Assembly (NCBI GenBank): GCA_002794775.1
Contig: NBAY01000117.1
Span: 1-64,000 of the forward strand
DNA length: 64,000 nucleotides
Direction of reading: 5' to 3'
From: Porodaedalea pini
Lineage: Eukaryota > Basidiomycota > Agaricomycetes > Hymenochaetales > Hymenochaetaceae
The translations under genes were made by a program, and so were the position numbers. Positions 56,001-64,000 of the stretch are shown here, one piece after another; position 1 is the first letter of the stretch; each line of letters begins with the position of its first letter. The notes beneath the pieces were generated by a model. It was not told where the DNA came from. It did no database searches and saw only the letters and a program-made list of their open reading frames with translations.

Positions 56001-58555
56001 TCAATTCTGATTTTCCTTCTCATTTAGCCGCCTCCCAAGCCCTCCAGACTCATCATCCCACCATTTTCCCACCAGCTCAAGCGGATCAAAGAGCCACTCC
56101 GCGCGCTTCTCCTCTTCAGCCAGCAGCCCGCTCTCTCGGAGCGTCGTATCGCGCACTTGCTGGCGCTCGCCATCTGGAAGTGAGAACAGATCCCGACCCT
56201 CTCGCAGCGTGAGCTGCGTGCGCAGACAGAGCGGCCGGCGGAGCGACACGAAGGCGTTGAGGAGGCGCGGAACGAGGTGCGGCGCACGCAAGCTAAAGTA
56301 GTCTGGATGGACGAGCGATTTGCGGAAGACTGCGCCGAGGGTGAGGGCGTCGTCAATGGTGGAACTGAGCGCCTGGTGTGCGAAAGGCTAGTGAATAGAA
56401 AAACTCGGAGAGTGAGTGATTGGTCTGTTTTCATGGAGTTGCATACAGTACGCACTAGGAAAGGATGGGCGGCATCGCCTAGTACCGCCACTCGACCAGA
56501 ATTGCTGACCCACTGCTCTAACTGACTGTAGTCGAATACTGACTCATACGTCGCCGACTCTACGAGCGCAAGCAGTTTTGTCACGCTTTGCGCACATCAG
56601 CGACCCTGCAATAGAAGAAACCCGAAGCAAGACAGGAGTTACGTACGTGTTGCACCAGCCAGACAGCTCGCCTTTCATTTGGTGCGCGAGCATTACTCCG
56701 TCATCCTCATCGACGACATCCTCCCGAGGTCGACCTCCTTTGACGGTCAATACTACATGTAATAAGTCCCTGTTCTTTGAGAGGATGTCGATATCAGGAA
56801 TACTGAATACTGATCATTAGGAAGGTCCGAGGACACGTACTAAAGGGCATATGGTCAGAAATCGACCAGGACCGGGCCAGGTCACTAGGCGAGCAACGCT
56901 CCTTTGCTTTCCTCCAACAAGAACGCTCAGTTCCGGATCCTCGAGGAGCCTTGATATAGCAATGTTTGTTCTGTACGCTCAGACGAATCAATCAGAATTA
57001 AGTATCAACATCGCATAAATCAGTGCCCGAATGTTGCAACGAAGAAAGGGGAATACATACCTAAATATCCCGTCCTCCCGCAAGACTTGTGCGCCTTGTG
57101 CGTTCCCGCGGGCCGAAAGAACGACGTCCAGCACCTTCGACTGCGGGCCTTCCGTACCAAGAATAGCGTCCGCCTCCAGCCTTTCGCCAGATGTCAGCAC
57201 GACCGCAGGTCTTAATAATCTCAGCTCATCGTCTAGCGTCCTATCCAGCTTCCCCCCAGTCAGTGATGCATCGCCGGGTAGATCGTCAGTCGAGAAAAGA
57301 TCGCGTCCTCTCGTCCGCGACGGAAGGCTCGACAGGAGCTCGCTCAGTGAGGCGTCGGTGCTGGAAAGTGGCGTCGAAGCGATCGGCGAGAGAAGAGAGG
57401 ATAGTGTTGTAGGCGAGTCGTCGTCATGCTCGTCATCGCCGAATTGGATGAACGATTCGCGCGCTTTGCGTCGCTGCTGGCGGTGTCGGTCGAAGGCACC
57501 GGGACGTTTGCCGACACCCGTGCGTTTAGAGTTAAGGGTAGCCGATCCTGCGTTGCTTGGAGCCTTGTCTTTTGAATTGAGCTTATTGAGCGCCGTGCTA
57601 TTAAAAAACTCAGCGTCCTTATCCTGGGAGGCGCGAGCTTGAATGGCGGGTGGCACGGGTGCACCAGGCAGTACAGCCCTTACGATACCGCGTGGGCGAA
57701 CGTCGATACGAGGGTGGGAAAGACAAGCGTCTCGTAGAATGGTAAGGAGTGTATCCATCTATTGACACAGGAAATTAAAACCGGAAAAACTTGTTCTCTG
57801 CAGACTTACATCTATAGTTGTCATCGAAACATCCTCACCAGTGGAAATGATGTATTCCTGTGTTACTAGTTGTTCTCCGTCGAGGTCTGCAAATGTAGCG
57901 CATCGTCAGCGGTCTGACTACGAAAGGACATAAATTTGACAAAAACCGACTCACATCGTTGAAATGCGAAAGTATTTAGGCACACCCCTTCTTCCCGTAT
58001 CCTCTCCCCAATATTGGCTGGCTCCATCGCCGAACCCTTGCCCTTCCACCTATTTGATCTCCCATCCATCTCAAAAGGTGCATCGTGCCGCAAGCCTCCG
58101 CGGCCCGATCCCTCCCATTTTCCAAGCTCATCCAGGTATGAAATAGTTCGCGCATTCAGCATAGACCCTCGGATGGTATTCCCACTTCCCAGAGCACTAA
58201 AAGACCCGATTCCAATATTGACGAGCGTCACGCGTATCCCGTCCGACTTGGCCAGCGCCAACGACGTCGCAAATGCGCCTACATCTCCGCCTATCACGAT
58301 TACATGTAGATCGTGCTCTTCCTGCTCCGCTTCATCGAGCTCGGAATCCGCATTGTCGTCCTTCAGTGCGTCAACCACAGCGAACGTTCCCGCCTGCTCT
58401 GGATGCCGATATGAGTCAAGACTCGAAGGAAAGGGCGAGTACAGGTCGGGTGACGTGCTCGGTATCTGCTCCGACGAAGACGAGCCAGGTCCGCGAAGCG
58501 TATCGATGGTGGAGGCGTCGAGAACGTCAAGCTTCAAATTGAGCGCCGCTGGCAT
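56001..58555 (-). CDS. Divergent FAD-dependent monooxygenase-like protein
   Basis: Seven exons on the minus strand, 58555-57955, 57886-57810, 57758-57061, 56970-56841, 56774-56647, 56585-56456 and 56387-56001, join to 717 codons without a stop. Class A flavoprotein monooxygenase (salicylate-hydroxylase-like) features: a Rossmann start HVIVIGGDVGAFATSLALAK (84-103), a DG-region ADAILGTEGPQS near residue 425, PGPGRFLTICPL, and the second FAD motif GDAAHP (581-586). It departs from the family: two of three glycines in GxGxxG are replaced, the DG Asp is Glu, there is an 85-residue N-terminal extension, and an insert of about 150 Ser/Asp/Arg-rich residues (about 259-411) lies between halves. Exon 6's acceptor (AAAG/C) was chosen to keep frame. 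Confidence 0.75.
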
Positions 58556-59203
58556 TGCTTCATACGGCGATTGTTCTTTTGGCAAGATCTGCTATTCGAT
58601 GAAGTTTGCTCTCCGAGTATCGGACGGAAGGACAATATCGCGTAGATGGCTGCAGCAAGGACCTGTCGTAGGGCAGGCAATATTGCACGAGGTGCAAGCC
58701 GTTACCACGAAGCCTGCGGTGGTATGGTAATCGCGGCGTAGGGAAGGATGACGGGATCAGAAGTCCCCCGCACTCGGGCCTTTTTCCAGAAAGAGTTCAG
58801 ATCTAATAGATTTGGACCCGCTGAACTCCGAGAGAGTGATCAGCTGTTGGTGGCAACGAGCACAACTTATCCAGTGGACATCATTGTTGGTATCATACCA
58901 GCTGGTGTTAGTGGAAAGGCAGTCGACATGGAGGGCAGGAGGAGGAACAACAAGAGTTATCCTGAGTTTGATTTTGACTTTATTTATACTTTGCCGAGAA
59001 GAATTCGAAGGGCGATCGAAAATTCTAATGGAACGCGTCAATAGACGTTACAGTTACGCGACGCGTCTCGACGCGCCCTCTCGACTTGTACTAGTTGTAG
59101 CACTAAGTTTATCATCTTCTAGCATTCACTTTCTTCTTAAACGGCCTCTACTCTTTTTTCCCCCTCTTTAATCATCCCGATGCCAGCCTATTGCAGTAAA
59201 AGT
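58556..59203. other. Intergenic, no gene recognised
   Basis: Upstream of the monooxygenase gene. A 98-codon frame (58748-59044) is present but has no domain, splice context or promoter support. Confidence 0.4.
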
Positions 59204-59938
59204 TGTGCTGCGCGTACCGTGAACCGTCTCCCAAAGCTAAGAAGGAGCGCACGCCGCGCAATAAATTGACAGAGGAAGAGAAAGAGGAGGCAGAGCTGCT
59301 GCGTTTCGAGCGCAAGTTGAAGAAGGAGGCCAAAAAGAACTGGGAGGATTTCCAGTGGCCAAAAGGTACTCTGGTGCGTGACGTGTTTCTTTGTAGATTT
59401 TTGCTGTTCTTATCCCACTGCTCGCGATGCCACCATTTAAAACCAATAAAGGGAATGTATAAGAGTGACGGTGTGCCGACCTTTTTCTCCATCCTGAGGG
59501 TTGTTTGTCTAACATCAGCAAAACCGAACATGTTTGCTCTCCCCTCCAGCGAAAAGCGCGTACGGGCGTACGGACAAGGACGTCGCCAAGCTGCGCTACG
59601 AATCAATCCAAGGCTCCCTAAAGACGTTCTTCCGCCACGCAGAAAACAAGGCACTCTCCATTCGAGGTGCTCGCGAACACTGATAAAATCTAGCTCCTCG
59701 GGCAGGCAATTGGTCTGGTGCGCACATTCACGAAAACAGATAGTAATCCCGGCCGGCGTTTCGCGCGAACTGGCTGGATAATGATGCGGATGGTCCTACG
59801 ATGTTGAGCATCAGGGAGGAGAAAAGGAGGAGCTGGCAGAGTATGCGAAGAGCGTGCAGAGTAGAGGGCGAGTACGAGCGCGCGGGGCTTGAAGAGGACA
59901 TAGCAAGTCGATATGGGCGTTCGAATCTCTCTAGCTAA
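59204..59938 (+). pseudogene. Decayed gene for a Lys/Glu-rich basidiomycete-type protein
   Basis: Exon-like blocks read YREPSPKAKKERTPRNKL, a Lys/Glu-rich helix (KKEAKKNWEDFQWPK) ending at 59365, then after a 184-bp intron-like gap KSAYGRTDKDVAKLRYESIQ and TFFRHAENKALSIRG (59550-59683, TGA). A further block NWLDNDADGPTMLSIREEKR runs to a TAA at 59938, reachable only through a 2-base shift. No initiating ATG is in frame with the first block. I do not recognise the function. A real gene with unusual splicing is possible. Confidence 0.45.
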
Positions 59939-60519
59939 TCATTATTTCTTGAACCAATCGTTGTATCAGTTGCGTGCTTTCTTGGCTTTGTGTGCACATA
60001 ATTGACCTTTTGTCGGATGGCTTTTGTTGATTAACCAAGTCTGGATCCTTGCTCCTGCTTAATATTAATCCTACCTATTCTTGATGCTTGCAACACAAAA
60101 GTGTTGCCCCCACTGGCAGACGTACTTTGCAATTCATTCATTCTTCCGAGATCTGTATCCATTTGGTATTTTCTACAAGTTCTGATGCTCAGCAGACGTT
60201 GCCCCATCCCAGGAACCCGATCACAGGGTGGGCACTGGGCGCACGTGTCGCGCAGTCGGCAGAAACTCCAGGCAGAAGCCTCTCGTGGCCTATCGGAGAC
60301 CCGGACAGTCAAAAGAAGCTCGCCAGGAATGATGGCATGACAAAAGCGAACTTATCAATTATTGAATTAAGCATACCATGCTGTCGCAATATTAACAGCG
60401 CCCGCAACCCTCGATAACTTATTCCACACGCTCGTTTTCCCGTTTTCGTCTTTATCTTTCAACGTCTGCACTCACTACACCCACCTTGCTCGCTCGCGGA
60501 AATACAAGTCTATCCTGCG

Positions 60520-60765
60520 ATGCACCTACGAAACCTCGTCCTCACGCTCCTCTCGCTCGCCGCCCTTGCTACTGCAGCGCCCATAGCCGCGCCCGATGTA
60601 CGTCACCCACTAGTCTTATTTCGCCTCAACTCTTTCTAAGAAAACGCAATTTTCTCTGTCGCGTTCGCTTCAACTCACGCATCCCTTCAGGCTTCGAGTG
60701 AACTGAAGCGAGGCAATGGCAACGCGGACTGGAAGCGCGGTAACGGATCCAACGCGGACTGGTAG
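60520..60765 (+). CDS. Secreted Kex2-processed repeat peptide precursor (50 residues)
   Basis: Two exons (60520-60597, 60691-60765; 93-bp GT..AG intron, phase 0) encode a 50-residue protein. Residues 1 to about 20 are a classical signal peptide (MHLRNLVLTLLSLAALATAA). A short pro-region ends in Lys-Arg (32-33), followed by GNGNADW (34-40), Lys-Arg (41-42) and GNGSNADW (43-50) at the very C-terminus. Kex2-type cleavage after both Lys-Arg sites and carboxypeptidase trimming would release two near-identical Trp-ending peptides. The layout matches Kex2-processed repeat proteins (pheromone or RiPP-type precursors). No Cys or Tyr is in the repeats. The start is supported by the pyrimidine-rich leader and the signal peptide. 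Confidence 0.75.
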
Positions 60766-62785
60766 AACACCGGCCGCTGCATACTCCTTTTTTATTATGT
60801 CGCAATTGCACATTCACTTAATCCAATCGTCGCCGATCCTGCGAAACTTATCGAACAAAGAGGAAGGAAGCATGGAAGAAGAACTGAAGCGTAGGTGCCG
60901 AACTCAGGGCGAAGATGACGGTGGTGGTCGTGTGTTGGACATATCATTGGTTTCCGGGATCCTGGAACGGAAGGTCGTGCTGGTCGCGTTGTCGTCGGAC
61001 ACTTGCTAACGGTGCTGGGGTGTTTCGGAGGTGCTGGGTCAAGGTACATATGGGACACAGGTTGGCGACAATTGGTGTGTTGAATTAAATTCATACCTCT
61101 TCATACACCATCTCCCTGTCGGCCGTCGCCGAGCAGCGTCCGAATAGCGACTGTTCATGTCCGCGCATGCGTTTCAGGTCAGGCCAACGCCGCTGGTCCA
61201 GACAGTGCACGACTCACTCCGGAGCGATCGGTCTTCATCTGACAGGAGCATCACGGTCGTGCCACTGCCAGCTAGTGATGTCCCTGCGGCCGCGGTGAAA
61301 ATTGAGGAACGCATCGACATGCAAAATAAGTGCCGGTCTTGAGGGTGCCTAAGGCGCAAAACTTCACGGCTTGTGCACAGACAAGGCGACATCCGAGAGC
61401 CCCGTCCAACAGACATCGATCGGAGCTTGTGTCCGAGCCCTGCATTCCACGGATCTTGTGATATTTTGAAGTTTTGTCCTGCTCTTTGCCAATGTGACGC
61501 TGATGGATCTCGAGATGAGCTGTGCGCCATTTGAGCCTGTGGGGATAACAACATGTGGTAGAAAGGCTCGGTCATTGCGAATTGATCGGGAGGAATGGTG
61601 CGACACAGCACGTGAGAAGCGCGTTTCTCCACGCGACGCGGAGTTTGAACATTTAGAGACAGATCACACGTGATTTTACGGCTGATCTCGGGCATCATGC
61701 CGTCGTCTAAGCCTCGGAGTCACTGCCAGTGCATGCTTTAATTTGCAACGCATCAAGTTTACTCGGCAGGTCCTTCAGGACGTTATCAGTAACTCATGTA
61801 TACGCGTCTCAATTCTCAGGCAACTGCCTTGACAGACTTAGACGTTGTATCTCAGCGACGAAGCAACGATGTCGACTTGTCTACTAAGGATCCGACTCGG
61901 ACTTGTCACTTTGTTCAAGCGTTCACTACGCTTTTTAATTCTGCGCACTAGTGATCAATCAGCAGAATGAGAAACTATCTCAAGAGGTGCATTATTAAGA
62001 TACTGCAGAATTCACATCAGTCGTCTCGACATTGTCATGGTGGTAGATGGTGCTGCAAACGGCGAGAAGCCAAGCACAATACTTTTGGAAAATATTATCC
62101 ACAAATACCACACTAACGCACACACCTTATCCGGATTCTAAAGCTGGAGGAGACTCGGCCCTTCCAGCGCTCTCTTGATGTATAGTACTCGAAATCGCTT
62201 TCACGATGGTCGAGGTGCATCTGTTGGATCTCCACTTTTGTAGACGCCCAAATACCGAAGTCGAGCGCAATTGCTCGATTTCTCTCACTCCATTGAAGGC
62301 CTGAACGACGATAAATTCATATCTCAGGAGATTCCTAATTCCAAATCGTGTGTCTATTCACACGGCATCCAGAACGGACATGATCGCTTTGCGCTAGTCG
62401 GCGTGCTCTTCGTCACATCGTTCTGTTCTGAATCCTAAAGCCAATGAAATCAATGACGAGAACGTTACGACATACCTTAAGGAAGGAAGGATCCATTTAC
62501 GCTGTTTGCTGCACGCTTCTCGTCATGCTGCGTCCATCTCGGAATGAACTAGTGGCTTCTTCTGCAAAACCCATCTTTCTGTCCTGTGCATATCGCGAGT
62601 CAGTGGTCAAGTGAGTCCGGCTCGTTGGATATTCAACTGACCATTTAACCAAAATACCTCTGCATCTCCTAACACGTCGGGGATGTCTTCGGCCATCGAC
62701 CCATCCCGCAGCGCCTTGTCATTCAACCGCAAAAATAGGTAATTTCCATAGTACCATAGTGTTTCGCCTCAACGGAGTCGCCGCG

Positions 62786-62818
62786 ACGGTCTAGGGATTT
62801 CCCAGATTCCTAGACCGT
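62786..62818. repeat. Perfect 10-bp hairpin
   Basis: ACGGTCTAGG and CCTAGACCGT pair around a 13-base loop. No gene end adjoins it, so its role is unknown. Confidence 0.6.
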
Positions 62819-63488
62819 GGTGGGAGTAACGACCAGCATGGCATGCCAACCTTGACCAGTGTGCGTTTGTTCTTTTGGACAACGTTCATCGGGCTTGGAA
62901 GGAGTTCTGGGAATGATGGACTGCGTGTCCGAGTCTACCCGCTTGACGCTGTGTCCACAACGGCAGCGGACCTCGCGCCTGTGAATAACATCGTTCTCCG
63001 CGGCTGTACTGCTCAAGACGACCTGGACAACCAGGGCGACTCACTATGCATGACATGTGGGGAGGGGAAGCTCGAATTCGTTTGAACCTCGTTGGCGAAT
63101 TTCAGCGCCTAGCTATCGTGAAGTCCAGTTCAGGCAGGAAGCAGCAAGCGGGACGAGCAGAGAGGGTCGAGGAGGGAGCCATGATTGCTAGAGTACTCGT
63201 TCAAAATGCAGAGTCCTGCGCATTCCACGAGATACTAGTGGAGAGGTCACACACGGTCAGCACCAAGTCAGGCGGGCTGTGCACTAGCATTGGCCCCCTC
63301 ACACGGGCGCCCGGTGGATCAGGGAGTTAGCCCACCAGTTGAACCGGTCTCAGCCCTAACAAAGTTTGTCGGAACCCGGCCGCACGACCCTGTGTAAGGA
63401 TGGAGATTTCCACCCGTCCATGGGCGGCGATTTTAGCGCGCGGGAAACGCTTTCATATCAGTATGGAATGGGAATAGAGTGCGTCCTT

Positions 63489-63502
63489 CCCCCCCCCCCC
63501 CC
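63489..63502. repeat. C homopolymer (14)
   Basis: Run of 14 C; prone to length error in sequencing. Confidence 0.8.
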
Positions 63503-64000
63503 TTCTATCTAGGTAACTGCCCCATCATCTCACCAAGCTTGAGCTTATCATACGCGCCGTGGTTTATAGTTTGGCAGGGTAAAGTTTAAAGGGTCTCATT
63601 CATTTGAAGGGAGAAGATCATTTTTTCATCGCGAACATCCATCTGTATGAGGAGACAAGGTTGGAACGAAGGTCGTGTCGACGGTATCCATCATCGCAAG
63701 CTTCCTGGCCGGCCACCTGTTCATTCAGCGCCCTTCTAGATCTGTTAACATATGTACCTCCTGACGCTGCTTCACCAAATCTTCCCGTCGTATGGACGGG
63801 AGTCATGTACTATGTCTTTGTCTCCCAGCGGAGCAGACAACATTGATTTCGTCTGCTATCTCCCCATCTTACGGCATATATATTGTACCTCCTTCGAAGC
63901 TTGTTTCCTACCTTGCACATTGATATTTTTTGATGCTGATATTCACAGAACGCGTCGCAGCCGTATCACCTGTGCGGAGTCGCTCGCGCGTCGCTCGCAC

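Larger units (their letters stand above)
60766..64000. other. Long stretch without convincing genes
   Basis: Open frames here (for example 61157-61342, 62843-63085, 63046-63330, 63604-63846 plus; 61174-61698 minus) overlap on opposite strands and show no domain, signal peptide or splice pattern I can support. It may hold decayed genes or regulatory DNA. Confidence 0.4.

Noticed and set aside
58748..59044. 98-codon plus-strand frame
   Set aside because: No domain, no splice context, no promoter signal, and it overlaps equally long frames on the other strand.
61157..63330. Several 60-174-codon frames on both strands
   Set aside because: They overlap on opposite strands without recognisable domains, signal peptides or consistent splicing.

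Overview
This is fungal nuclear DNA, most likely from a mushroom-forming basidiomycete (Agaricomycotina). Genes are intron-dense with introns of about 50-90 bp (GT..AG), host coding DNA is GC-rich, and a large AT-richer block of nested transposons sits in the middle. I assigned no species.

Layout. (1) 1-6.6 kb: a family of old yellow enzymes (OYE, FMN-dependent ene-reductases) with decayed SAM-dependent methyltransferase genes. (2) 6.6-45.0 kb: a transposon nest. A LINE (minus strand) lies at 8.4-44.3 kb. It is split by a 22.2-kb TA-flanked Tc1/mariner-type composite element (10489-32689) and by a chromodomain Ty3/Gypsy element (34148-40468). The composite carries 2,219-bp terminal inverted arms, each with a transposase gene, around two divergent unrecognised genes. 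It was itself invaded by a gag-protease-only LTR element (16417-22780) and by a second Gypsy (24389-31546), which holds a solo LTR. A palindromic MITE and an hAT-type MITE lie at the edges. (3) 45.0-55.5 kb: more of the OYE/methyltransferase family, a coiled-coil protein gene and a small three-exon gene. (4) 56.0-60.8 kb: a divergent FAD monooxygenase, a decayed gene, and a 50-residue secreted precursor with two Kex2-flanked peptide repeats. (5) 60.8-64.0 kb: no convincing gene.

How the genes relate. Six OYE copies are present: two intact (2502-3887, 54246-55541), one intact with a GC-AG intron (47577-48975), an identical copy cut by the window edge (1-1356), and two pseudogenes. Three methyltransferase copies are all damaged. 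OYE and methyltransferase genes repeatedly sit head to head over about 325 bp (OYE2/MT1, OYE6/MT3). The transposon nest appears to have landed in the same kind of shared promoter between OYE3 and MT2, pushing the pair 38.7 kb apart. Positions 1-1967 and 46966-48932 form a perfect inverted repeat, so the locus has duplicated very recently or been homogenised, unless this is an assembly artefact. Most disabling changes in the transposons are C-to-T or G-to-A at ancestral CpG sites, as expected from cytosine methylation or a RIP-like process.
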